Below, one piece after another: positions 1 through 10,255 of a stretch of DNA of 64,000 nucleotides. Below the pieces are notes generated by a model that was given only the letters and a program-made list of their open reading frames with translations, did not search any database and was not told the origin of the DNA. Numbering within the stretch: position 1 is the stretch's first letter; the number at the start of each line of letters is the position of its first letter. A program made the position numbers and the translations under genes. The stretch is from Prunella strophiata (taxonomy: Eukaryota; Chordata; Aves; Passeriformes; Prunellidae): the NCBI GenBank assembly GCA_036583965.1, contig JAZBQD010000030.1, positions 110,744,162-110,808,161 of the forward strand, read 5' to 3'.

Positions 1-575
1 TCCAGGGACCACCCGCTATGGGTGAGGATCCCCCCGAGCAACTCGGGGGGATGATCCAAACGCCTCCCGGTCTCGGGATCACCTTCTCTTGGAAAAAGCT
101 GGGCAGTCCCGTGGCTCCGACAGCCACAGACATACCCAAGCCGTGTGTAAGGCACAGACCCACCTGCACCCCCTGTGCCCGCTCCAACACCTGCAGCGCG
201 CTCCCTTCTCCGCTGCCACCCCCGGCGATGCCCCAGCCGCGCATCCCGAGCCAGCGGCCGCTCCGCAGCACCGCGCTCACCTCTCGGCTGCTTTTGGACA
301 CTTTGGGCTATTTCCCATGGAGTTCGATGGAGCCGCTGAGGAGCCGGGCCGCTCCCGGCGGGGAGGCAGCGCAGGACGGTCCCGCGGGCTCTGCCCGCTC
401 CGTGCCCCGCCGGCCCCGGCTGTTATGCAAAGGTTACGCCGGTCCCTCCGCAAATCCGCTGGGAAGCCGGCGGGGCGCAGCGGCGCAGGGAGCATGCTCG
501 GCGATAATCCCCCCGCCTTAGCTACAGACAGAGGTAACCAGCGGTCAAGTCCCGCCGAGCGCCGCCGGCCGCTGG

Positions 576-765
576 CATCCTTCATCCCGCATCCTTCATC
601 CCGCATCCTTCATCCCGCATCCTTCACCCCGCATCCTTCACCCCGCATCCTTCATCCCGCATCCTTCACCCCGCATCCTTCACCCCGCATCCTTCACCCC
701 GCATCCTTCATCCCGCATCCTTCACCCCGCATCCCTCACCCTGCACCCCGCATCCCGCATCCCTA
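576..765. repeat. 14-bp minisatellite (CATCCTTCAYCCCG)n
   Basis: About 13 head-to-tail copies of CATCCTTCATCCCG or CATCCTTCACCCCG are present. The last copies shorten and degenerate. One strand is pyrimidine-rich. The repeat lies within the CpG island. Confidence 0.95.
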
Positions 766-884
766 AACCCCCATCCTGGGCACACCCTCGGACCCTGCTG
801 TTCCCTGGGGAAGCGTCTCGGGAGCTCCCCGCGGAGCCCTCGCTCCATCTCCGTGCCCCGGCCCCGCGGAGGAAAGCTCCTTAC

Positions 885-926
885 CAAAGCGCTGCCCAGG
901 GAGAAAGCCGCCATCAGACATGCCAT
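885..926 (-). CDS. Candidate first coding exon (unidentified gene)
   Basis: On the minus strand an ATG at 926 opens 14 codons (MACLMAAFSLGSAL) that end exactly at a GTAAGG splice donor (gt at 884-883). It sits inside the CpG island, as first exons often do. A second ATG in another frame (MSDGGFLPGQRF) would use the same donor in phase 1, so the frame is undecided. The hydrophobic N-terminus of the first reading would fit a signal or mitochondrial leader, but I do not recognise the protein. Any following exons would lie at lower coordinates, and only 884 bases are available, where I found no second exon. Chance occurrence is possible. Confidence 0.22.
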
Positions 927-1283
927 GTGCGCCGCTGCCCGCCCGGCTGCCGGCGGAGGAGCCCTCCAGTGCCGCCTCCCCGCCCCGACTGGCTGCGGGA
1001 GGCGGGCGGGCCGGGATGGAGCTGGGCCCGCCCCACCGGGGATGGGGACAGCGGCGGGGTCGGCGCTGGGAGAGGTGGCAGCGTGTCCCCAAGGCGCTGG
1101 TGGCCGTGGCTGTCGCTCTGCCCAAACACGCGGCAGACGCTCGTCCCGAGACTGGGGCAGCGAATGTCGCACAAAATGAGGAAGGGCAGCCAGCATTGTC
1201 CCCACGCTCCGGGCAGGGACAGGCTTCCTAAAGGGCCCCCGGAGGCTTTCCCTGAGGAAACGGGGAGTAAAAGCACCATCCAA

Positions 1284-1750
1284 TATTTCACAGAACTTTT
1301 TTTAGGTTGGAAGAGACCTTCAAGATCATCGAGTCCAACCCATGTTCTAACACCTCAACTAGATCATGGCACCAAGTGCCACATCCAGTCTTTTTTTAAA
1401 CACATCCAGGGATGGTGAATCCACCACCTCCCTGGGCAGACGATTCCAGTATTTGACCACTCTTGCTGTGAAAAACTTCCTCCTTAATTCTAGCCTGTAT
1501 CTCCCTTGGCACAGCTTGAGACTGTGTCCCCTTGTTCTGTTGTTGCCCAGAGAAAGAGACTGACCCCCAGCTCACCACAGCCACCCTTCAGGAAGTTGAA
1601 GAGAGTGATAAGGTCACCTCTGAGTCTCCTTTTCTCCAGGCTAAGCAGCCCCAGCTCCCTCAGTAATTCCTCATATGGCCATGAAAATATCATTTGTGCC
1701 ATCCCATCTTCATGAGGACGAGACAGCTCTTCTGGCCCTGGGACTCCCAC
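1284..1750 (-). mobile_element. CR1 retrotransposon 3' fragment
   Basis: The plus strand starts with a cacagaac-type tip and continues with GGTTGGAAGAGACCTTCAAG. This is the reverse complement of the conserved CR1 3' untranslated end. The fragment continues through the 'lead-tail' region (ACAGCCACCCTTCAGG and TTTCTCCAGGCTAAGCAGCC). The element is 5'-truncated, as is usual for CR1, and too short to encode protein. Confidence 0.9.
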
Positions 1751-1875
1751 CCACTGATTTGTGAGTGACATTGTAATTCAGGAATGGACAGGAAGGAAAT
1801 CTGTCACTGAGTTATGTTCTCCATTCTTTTACTCCTCACACCAAAGACCTGCATTTCAGCGAGGTCACACAATCA

Positions 1876-2165
1876 CTAAATCACAGAATGGCCAGGCTGG
1901 AAGGGACACAGTGGGTCACCAGGTCCAACCCCCCTGATCCAGCAGGGACATCCCAGAGCACACAGCACAGGATTGTGTCCAGATGGTTCTGGAATATCTC
2001 CAGTGAAGGACACTCCACACCCTCTCTGGACAATCTGTTCAGTGCTCAGTCACTGCTGAGGAAAGTTCTTCCTCTTGCTCAGGTGGAGCTTCCTGGGCAT
2101 CAGCTTCTGCCCATTCCTCTCATCCCACTGCTGGGCACCACTGAGCAGAGCAGGTTCTACCTCTG
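1876..2165 (-). mobile_element. CR1 retrotransposon 3' fragment
   Basis: Begins with atcacagaatggccaggctg and carries the GGAAGGGACACAGTGGGTCA block typical of a second CR1 subfamily. It differs clearly from the neighbouring copy at 1284-1750, so this is a separate insertion in the same orientation. Confidence 0.85.
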
Positions 2166-4450
2166 ACACCTCTCTTTGGACACTGAGGTCCTGCACATGA
2201 AGGGCAGTGTGTGGTGTTCTCATGGCATTAGGGCTGTGCTGGCTCTGCTGGCTTGGATCTGGATCCATGACCAGGCTTGGAGGTGGATTCACAGGCTGTG
2301 CCACCCGGGGACAGAAAGCTCTGCCCCAAGAAGCCACATGCTGAAAAACCCACCAGCCATCTGAGTGTTCCCATTCCTGCTGGGACTGTTTTAGGTGTGT
2401 GCTGAGGCTCCCTCTCAATTCCTCTGGAAGCAGCAGAAAATGGGGATAAAGTACAGCAGCGCTCTGAGAAGTGGTTTCAAAGCAACTACCAAACATGACA
2501 CACAGGAGTTCATAATCTGAGAGGAATCTTCCAATCAGGGAGCTTCCCAGAGTGGCTGAAACTCGTGTAGCATTGTACAGACACGGGATAAGCCTCACAA
2601 AGCCCCTGGGAGGCAGGTAAGTATTTTATTCCTGGGTTTACCACAGGCCCAGAACATCTGTGCCAGGTCAGATGTGGTCCCTGCCCTGCAGTGCCCTCCC
2701 TGCTGACAGTGCCTGCGAGCTGGATGCACAAACAAGTGCACCAGCACAGGCTTGGCTTCTATCAAATGTCCCCCTGATGCTCTCCCAGCCCACAGCTGTT
2801 CTTGGCTCAAGGATTTCCTGATGGGATTGTCTCTCCAGAATGTGCTAATGACCCTCAGTGGGAATCTCTTCCACGAGGGAAGACTCCCCCTTGGAAACAT
2901 GCAAAATTCACCATCCACTGCAACCCTTGGCAAGGAATAGTGTGGAGGACTCGAAGCTCAGCCTGGGATTCAGTCCTTAGGTGCTGCAGAAAGTTATTTA
3001 TTTATAACTCATTTATTGGGGAGGAAATACCACTTAAACATGGATGGACCCATCCAGAAGTCCTCACTGGTGCTTGAGTAGACATTTTAAGGACAATTAT
3101 CACCTAATATTAAGAATAAAGACAATTTATGATGCATTCTTCCAGTGAGGATCCCAGGGTTTAAGTTAACTTGATTTGGAGCATGTATTTGTAGCACCCA
3201 CAATTTATTCAAGCTTGTCTCTTGTAGTTTCCCTTAGAACATTGCAAAAGCTGCATTGTCTCCATACAGGACCTGAAAAGGGATATGAAATACTGATGTG
3301 TGTGTTTAAGGCATTTGCAGGGTAAAAAAAAAAACAAAACAAAAAAAAAACAAAAAAAAAAACCAACCTTAAAGATATAATTATTTTAACTTTGAGAGAG
3401 GAAGCCATACCCTGATCCTAGTGAATGTGTGATGCAGACCCAGCACAATGTTTGCTATCCTCTTTTAATTCCTAAAGGCTGAGAGAGAAGCAAGGAAAGC
3501 AACATAAAAGCTTTAGCAGAACTGAAATGTACAGTCCTGAAATCTGCTGCACAAACCAAGTTTCAGCTCTGTCCATAAGAAGTTTGTGGTACCAAGGTGC
3601 TGCCTTCCACAAAAGCTTTTCCTGAGCAAGTGTAAATGACCAGATCCCCAGGATTTATTTTTATCATGGTGGCTGCAGTATCAGTATCTACAGGGGTTTC
3701 TTGTAAAACACTGAGACATAAAACAGGTTTATCAGAAACCAAGTTCTATTTGGTATTTTGGTATCTATTTTGATACCACACAGGGGGAAAAAAAAAATTA
3801 TTACATAAGATGAAGCATGCTAAAAATAGCAGTCTCCTGCATTCCTACATTCCCTCATTAACTCTTCCATTAACTTTACAGGTGATCCCCTGGTCCCTGC
3901 AGACAAAAAAAAAAAAAAATTAAAAAAAGAAAACATCAAGAATACAACTCTGTGTGAAGGGGGAATAAAAAAGGAAAGAAAGAAAAAAAAAAAAGAAAAG
4001 AGGAGAGAGTTAAAACTGTGTTTTAAAAAATCCAGGACAAAAAAAAAAAAAAAAAAAAAGAAAAAAAAAAGGGAAGTTACAAATGAAGGTGAGGACAGGC
4101 AGGCAGGGAGGACAAAACCCTGACTCCTAAAATAGATGAGGAAACAGTAGTAGCTTCCAGGCTTTACAGCAGGATAAGCATTACAGACACTACACTGGTG
4201 CAGCCCACAGGAAAGAAGAAGAACACTGCAAGCAGAAATGCAGTGGGAAGGGCAGGGAGAAGTGGAAATGCACCGTGGCAGATGCTCAGCAGAGCCACGG
4301 GAGGCAGTTTAGTGCAGCCCTGCCAGCTCGGGTGTCTCTGCAAGAACTAGTTCATGGGTAGAAGTGCTGGGGAAATGAAAAGGGCACTGTGGACTTCAGT
4401 GCTGGGATACAACACGTGGGAAAAGTCCAGCAAGAGTGTGGAGGAGGCAG
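2166..4450. other. Non-coding stretch with A-rich runs
   Basis: No exon-like open frame with splice sites was found. The stretch contains low-complexity A-rich runs at about 3323-3362, 3902-3924 and 3962-4070. The rest looks like ordinary intergenic or intronic sequence. Confidence 0.5.
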
Positions 4451-4454
4451 ATGG

Positions 4455-5345
4455 GGAAAAGAACTGTCAAAGGCAAAATATTTCAGATGGAATTTTCACT
4501 AAAACTGTAGCCCAGCTTGACCAATTTGCAACTTGCTGTTAATTTAAGCTACTCTGGGCAGAGTTCAACGAGTTTTCTGGAAAATATTTCAGGAGAAATC
4601 TTCTTAAAGAGTCAAGGTGAGAGCAAAAATGAACTTCCCACTGTGAAAGGCTCATGCAATGATTTGCTGGAACAAAACCCCAAGAACAACAGTTTGTCGT
4701 GGACAGAGGATCATTTTGGCATTTGAAAACACAGAGAGGTTTGGATGGGTTGTGGAGAATGTTTGCTGTTGTTTTATACCCAGCCCCAGTTCTTTTGTAG
4801 GTTTGTTTATCATCTAGGGAAATAAGGGGGTGGGGGGGGGGGACAGCAGCATAAAGTGTCTTGTGAATTCTTATTCTAGGGGAAATAAAAGTGGAAGGAA
4901 CACAGGTTTGAAGAGGAGCAAGATGAGGTTAAGAAAGAAAAGGGATGGTTTGATTTTGAGCCCCTGAGTTTGCAGCATGGGGTAGGTGTGAGTGTGCAGT
5001 GGAGAAAAAGGGAGAGGAGGAAAGGAAAGGATGAGGAGAGAAGAAATGAATAGGTTAGTGGTAGAGAAGAATGGTAGGTAAGGAAAAGGGAGATTTTGTC
5101 TCCCAGTGTAGTGAGTTTGGAAGTAGTATTAGAGAAGAATGGTAGGTAAGGAAAAGGGAGATTTTGTCTCCCAGTGTAGTGAGTTCAGAGCCCGTCCGGC
5201 GCAGGAGCTGAGTAAATTGAGCTCGTCTCTTCCGCTCCCGCTTGGACAGAGCACTGAGATCCTTTGCAGTCTTGCGTTGCTGAGATTCTTCTCAACGGCG
5301 TCTTGTGAGGCCGAGCACTTGCTAGTCGGCCGTCCCCTGCATGAC
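4455..5345. repeat. Dispersed segmental duplication, copy A
   Basis: From about 4455 (gaactgtcaaaggcaaaata) the sequence matches 10267 onward nearly base for base for about 500 bp, with scattered substitutions. It continues through a purine-rich tract into a GC-richer part at 5185-5300 (gcttggacagagcactgaga). That last part is shared with both 11395-11500 and 12915-13025. The segment contains short open frames, but they are not conserved between copies. It therefore looks like a repeated non-coding unit rather than a gene family. Confidence 0.85.
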
Positions 5346-5499
5346 TGACACGGCAGGACGGTGCCCAAGCCGCCGATAGGGATACTGAGAGACAGGCGGA
5401 CCTACCGAGCCCTGCACAGCTTCTCTCCCACTTCTCTCGGCTCCACGGAGCGCTCCAAGTACCAGCCGCTGAGCCGTTCCGGGTGTGCGGTGACAGAGA

Positions 5500-5577
5500 G
5501 GATGGTGCGGGTCCGAATCGAACCTGCGCCCGCGGAATGAGCGGGGCAGCGCCGCAAGGCTGTGAGCCACCCGAGGC
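5500..5577 (-). ncRNA. tRNA-like (SINE-type) remnant
   Basis: Read on the minus strand there is a box-A-like TGGCTCACAGC (5569-5559). It is followed by a perfect 5-bp stem with a 7-base loop (arms 5541-5545 and 5529-5533, loop 5534-5540), in the place of an anticodon arm. A box-B match GGTTCGATTCGG (5524-5513) comes next, and the run ends in CCGCACCA. The acceptor and T stems do not pair well and position 33 of the loop is not T, so it is not a functional tRNA gene. A tRNA-derived SINE head or a decayed tRNA copy is the best reading. Confidence 0.4.
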
Positions 5578-5935
5578 TCCGGGACAATCGCGGCTCCGAG
5601 ACACCCAAGGCTCTGAGCCACCCAGGGCTCTGAGCCACCCGAGTCTCTGAGCCACTCAAGGCTCCGACACAACCGCGGCTCCGAGACACCCAAGGCTCTG
5701 AGCCAGGCTCTGAGCCACCCGAGCCTCCGGGACAACCGAGGCTCCGAGACACCCAAGGCTCTGAGCCAGGCTCTGAGCCACCCGAGCCTCCGAGCCACCC
5801 AAAGCTCTGAGCCACCCGAGGCTCCGAGACAACCGAGGTTCCGAGCCACCCAAGGCTCGGAGCCACCCGAGTCTCTGAGCCACCCAGGGCTCTGAGCCAC
5901 CCGAGGTTCTGAGCCACCCCCTGGGTCCGCTCCGC
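5571..5935. repeat. Minisatellite of box-A-like units
   Basis: Units of about 18-21 bp built on GGCTCTGAGCCACCCGAG alternate with a variant GGCTCCGAGACACCCAAG, about 18 in all. On the minus strand each unit reads CTCGGGTGGCTCAGAGCC, which is the box-A region of the adjoining tRNA-like element. The open frames across it (for example SLGWLRALGG repeats on the minus strand) are products of the repetition. Confidence 0.85.
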
Positions 5936-6236
5936 CTCCCCGCTCCTCATTCCTGCCCCGCCGCCTCTCTCCGCCTCCCTGCCATGCTCCTCGCTCTGAA
6001 AAGTGCATGTTATACGGCTCCACGCAGATATTTACTACACATATTATGTTGTATTGATTAGTAGTGTTGTATTGATATTTTTAATAACTGTAGTTTTATG
6101 GTTAAATTGTATATTTTTTAGTTTGGATAAAAAAAAATACATGTGAAATCTCATGTGAAAAACATGTATGTGAGGTTTTTTTTTTTTAGAAAGGAAATGT
6201 TAGGAAAATTCGTCCACAAACATCAGAGGTTTATGC
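5896..6236. repeat. Tandem duplication, left copy (LTR-related)
   Basis: Runs from tctgagccaccccctgggtc to aacatcagaggtttatgc. Both ends are repeated directly at 6237-6970. The middle (about 6028-6115) resembles the 3' part of the LTR at 16851-17473. The end (6188-6236) is the first 49 bp of the LTR found intact at 6930. The copy is therefore composite and younger than the LTR insertions it contains. Confidence 0.85.
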
Positions 6237-6848
6237 TCTGAGCCACCCCCTGGGTCCGCTCCGCCTCCCCGCTCCTCATTCCTGCCCCGCCGCCCCTCCC
6301 CGCCTCCCTGCCATGCTCCTCGCTCTGAAATGTGCATCTTGTATGGCTCCACGCAGATTAAAAAAAAAAAAAGGAAAAATTAACCATAAAACTATAGTTA
6401 CCATCTGTTGTATTGCACTGTCCCATGGGGTGTCCCATTCTTCCCCTTTCCCCCCCCAGGCCCTGCTGGGCAGGGGTTAATCCCAAATTCACCCCTCCCC
6501 TTGCCCCTTCCCCCTTGTGTCCCACTGGCTGCGGTCCCCTTCCTCCGCCCCCCTTCCCCTGACCTTAAAACCACCTGGACAGGTGAGCTGGCCTCTTTTT
6601 CCCTCCTGGGAAGCACTGGGGTATCTGGTGGCTCCTACCAAGAAAATAAAGCAAGACTTCGTTCCCGAGAGGAAAAGAGCGCCTTTCATCTCTTGCTTTT
6701 GTCCCATGTGAGATTGACCAGGGCAAAGGTCCAGAGCTGGCCAGATTGGACTGGACCTGGCCTCACAAGTCAAACTCACAACCATACTATTAAAATTATT
6801 AATACAACACTACTAATCAATACAACATAATATGTGTAGTAAATATCT

Positions 6849-6879
<31 letters not shown>

Positions 6880-6970
6880 CAAAAAAAAACCAAAACATGT
6901 ATGTGAGATTTTTTTTTTTAGAAAGGAAATGTTAGGAAAATTCATCCACAAACATCAGAGGTTTATGCCC
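6237..6970. repeat. Tandem duplication, right copy with inverted middle
   Basis: The left flank (6237-6360) and right flank (6893-6970) match the left copy in direct orientation. The middle (about 6373-6853, without the nested LTR) matches 6028-6105 in reverse complement. A solo LTR is inserted inside the inverted part. A-rich runs (6360-6372 and 6852-6890) mark both inversion breakpoints. Confidence 0.85.
6406..6780 (+). mobile_element. Solo LTR of an endogenous retrovirus
   Basis: The element is 375 bp, begins TGTTGTATTG and ends CTCACA. It is flanked by a 6-bp target duplication (accatc at 6400-6405 and accata at 6781-6786, one mismatch). It carries an AATAAA signal near 6643 in plus orientation and a C-rich U3-like part. 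No internal retroviral sequence remains. A 6-bp duplication fits an ERVK-type (alpha/beta) integrase. Confidence 0.75.
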
Positions 6971-7461
6971 AAAAAGAAGACAGAGGGGTCCTTTTACTTT
7001 ATTTAAATAAAGGGAGAGTCCATGGGGCATTCCCCTGGGGTCTCTCCAATTTTTGGAGGATGCAGCCTCCTTTTTATCCCAATTTCCCATTTCCCTCTCT
7101 CTTTCCCTATTGGCTGAGGTACTTGAGAGGTGCAGACTTCCCAAAACACCTGATACTGAAGATTTCCCTCTAATGTATAACCCTCTCTTTAATTTTTAAT
7201 TCTTATGGAATTTAGGGATTCTCTTTCTTATTGTTTGTTTCATCTTATAATGTCTAATTTCATTTATCAGCAAACCTAGAGTTTATTTATTTATTAAGCA
7301 AATATCTCTTCCCATTAATCAATCAGTGGATCCTCCCCATTGTTTCTTTTCTCTCCCACTGCTAGCTTTATCTACTAGCAGACCTACAACTTGTTTGTAA
7401 AGACAACTTCACTATTCCTCTCAGAAAGGAGGGGTTGGCATATAGGTACCAGCTATAGAAC
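6930..7461. mobile_element. LTR of a second endogenous retrovirus family
   Basis: Begins TGTTAGGAAAATTCATCC and ends near ctatagaaca. I recognise it as a common songbird LTR type. The first 49 bp also occur at 6188-6236. It interrupts an older LTR whose remaining part follows at 7462-7834. No clear target duplication was found, so the borders are approximate. Confidence 0.6.
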
Positions 7462-7834
7462 AGTGTAAATCTTTCAAAGAAAGAATTTATGACTCTTATC
7501 AGAAGGTACCAAATTTTTCCTGCCTTGCTGAACCTTGAAGACTGCTGGAGATATTAAGAGAAAGAAGTTGACACTGACCAAAAATCCTTTGTTTGAATGG
7601 AATTTATGCATCATGCATGAGATATATGAACATGCAACAGGTTATTGCTTTTAAGGGTTAATCCTCTGTTAACAGGTGGGGTTTTTGTAACCCTTTGTTT
7701 TTATTGTCTCGTATTGTTCTAACTCTAATTGTTCAAATTTCTATGACTCTAATTTTATCACAATTTTTATAACCATTTTATTACTATTAAACTTCTAAAA
7801 TTTTAAAAAGGAGTGATTGGCTTTTTTCACAATT
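7462..7834 (-). mobile_element. Fragment of the LTR family seen intact at 16851-17473
   Basis: Matches 17070-17470 over most of its length, including the block atgcatcatgcatgagatat and the tail ttattactattaaact. The terminus GGCTTTTTTCACA lies at 7822-7834. On the minus strand this is the 5' end of the LTR (TGTGAAAAAAGCC). Confidence 0.75.
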
Positions 7835-10255
7835 TTGTTGGCAATAAATTCAGTTACTATCCCCAAGTGAGTCTGTTTTACCTGTGATTGTGGTTAGTGA
7901 GTGGTTTCTCTCTGCCCTTAACTCATGGGACATTATATTTTCTCTCCCCCATGAGGGGACAGTGACAGAGTGGCTTTGGTGAGTGCCTGGCATCCAGACA
8001 GGGTCATCACAGCAGGTGACCCCAGGAAGAGCAGGACCTGTGTTGTATCTGATCAGAACCCTCTGGATCCTGTTCAACTTCAGTCTCTAGACCTGAAATT
8101 ATCTTGGGTTTTTTGGGGAAAGAATCTGCAAAATCATATTGGAGAACAAATCTAAGGAGAGGCATAAATTCCCCCCCCCCCCCCCCCCCCCCCCCCCCAT
8201 ATTTCATAGCCATCATTTGAGTAACTGTCTATGGTGTAATTTGGGATATGGCTCTTACTAAACCTAAGGCAGTTTGGCCAAATTACAATTTTTTAGGTTG
8301 TAAAAACAAAAGGGAGAGGAAGTTGTAATTTCACATCTTTGTAATGAAGTCCTGTAATGGTTAAAAGATACTGAATACCCTGGGTATGCTTTGGTTCTGA
8401 CTTCAAAGTTACCCACCCCTGAAGATTTGATTTCACAGCTGTGGTCCTTCCTGTTGTTCCCTTCCCCTGTTTCTTGGAACAACAGTCATAATCCATCTGA
8501 ATTTGTCATTCTGTACATGACATTAATGCTTCCCTGTCCATACTAGAAATATTCTCATCATGCTGTTTGAGAAGAATGTGATCAGTCAGTTTAAACAGAT
8601 CTGCCTTCAGATCTATTTAATATTGAAGAACATAATCAGTCATTCCTTTCAGCTTAGGTATACTCTGTGGAATGGGTGGGATCCATCTCTAATTTTAGCT
8701 GCCTGGAAAATTGCTATCTGAGCTAGTCATGTGGATTCTCTTTCAAAGAGTGAGGATCTTGGAGAGGCTGGAAAGAAATGGGCATCCCCAAAAGAGAATT
8801 CAGGCTTTCTTTCTTAAATTTTGGCCTGGATTTGGGGTGGATTCTGGGTCCATCTGGGCTTCCCTGTCACCTGGGGAGAGCTCCTGACATCTGACATGGA
8901 ACAGCCACGGCCAGTGCTACAGACATGGATGCCACCTGAGCTGTGTCTTCCACCACATCTGCCTTCAGCTGACACTTCCAGGGATAACACAAGAGGTTTC
9001 CATGTTCATTTCACAGCAGATTTTATCTGCATTTTTACATCTGGCTACTGGAACATCCCCCTGCAGAGATGCACAGGCAAGAAATTCAAGGCAGAACACC
9101 AACCTGTGTCTGAGCAGTTCTCAGCTGCAGTTCATTTCTGTGGCTGCTGCCTTTGGTACTCCTGGCTATCAGTAGGGGTACAGGGTTTGGTTTTTCTGGG
9201 TTTTTTTGTTTTGTTTGTTTTGGGGTTTTTGTGGTTGGGATTTTTTTTGTTTTGTTTTGTTTTGTTTTGTTTTGGTTTGGTTTTTGGGGTTTTGGTTTTT
9301 GGTTTTTTTTTGGGTTTTTTTTTGGGTTTTTTTTTTTTTGGATCAAGGTAGCAAACCTATGGATAGAAGAAAAACTACAGGGGTTTAGCTGAGCTCTGCA
9401 AGAGCTGGTGGTTCATTAGTCTGTATCTAAGTAGCCCTCAGTTGCCAGCTGATCCCAAGGTGTGCTAGGAGAGAGCAAGAAAACCCACAGTCAGGCTTCC
9501 TGCTTGAACAAATAGTTATTTTGTCAGAAATTTGGCATAATTTAGATGACCTCACTGCTTCCAGGTGATGTAAACAGTTATCCTGAGGGAAGAGCCAGCA
9601 GATTTTGCTCCATGCTGGAAGAAGACAAGGGCTCTAGGGAAAAGGCCCCCAGCACAGAGGCTATTTTGGACATCTTTCTGCATTCCTCCAGTGCAGTCCC
9701 CCTCAAATCTCACTGCCCTGCTTGTAAGCAGAAATGTGCACACAGTGCTCATGCTGATGAGTGGAAATCACAGCTGGGTTTGAGGCATCACATCTCCCTG
9801 GACTGCACCTTGCCAGACTGCAGCCTCAGGGTCTGGGCACAGGGGAGCAATGACAGAACTCACACACACTGAAGGGAGAACCTTCAGCAAACCTGTTGTG
9901 AGAAGATTAGGTGAGGAAAATATTCTCACAGTCTGATGAAAAGACAGCAGTCTGAATTTGCAGGGCAGCGTGGAAATAAGCCATGGCACCAATCTCCTGA
10001 AATCCTTTAGCTCAGCCTCCCTGTGCAGTGCCAAGCACCTGGCAAAGGGGGACACACAGACATCACCAGGAAAAGTTGGCCAGAAGGAAATGCCAGGGGA
10101 AGAGTCATGCCTGGAGGATTTGACTTGCACTTAGTACCTGAAAGCTGTTTCCAAAGGAATTCTCAGCCACGACCCAAACTCACGTTTTTCCACTGAAAGC
10201 TGCAAGCAGCACCTCTCCCACAGCACCCTGCCCCTGAGCACTCACCCTGGAGATG
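7835..10255. other. Non-coding stretch with C run and G/T-rich tract
   Basis: No exon-like frame was found. The stretch contains a run of about 29 C at 8170-8198 and a low-complexity T/G tract at about 9188-9342 (gttttgttttgttttg and ggttttttttt). The tract makes a false 176-codon frame. Confidence 0.5.

Larger units (their letters stand above)
1..1230. promoter_or_regulatory. CpG-rich island, possible promoter region
   Basis: This stretch is strongly GC-rich with many CpG dinucleotides, in contrast to the AT-rich DNA that follows. That is how vertebrate promoter islands look. It is interrupted by a 14-bp minisatellite at 576-765. Several open frames overlap here on both strands, but none shows a protein I recognise, and long open frames are expected in GC-rich DNA. 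A start codon followed by a good splice donor on the minus strand (885-926) is the only hint of a transcript direction. It could be the 5' end of a gene that continues to the left of the window. Confidence 0.5.

Noticed and set aside
5322..6023. 233-codon minus frame with repeated SLGWLRALGG-like units
   Set aside because: Translation of the box-A-type minisatellite. Other frames are equally open.
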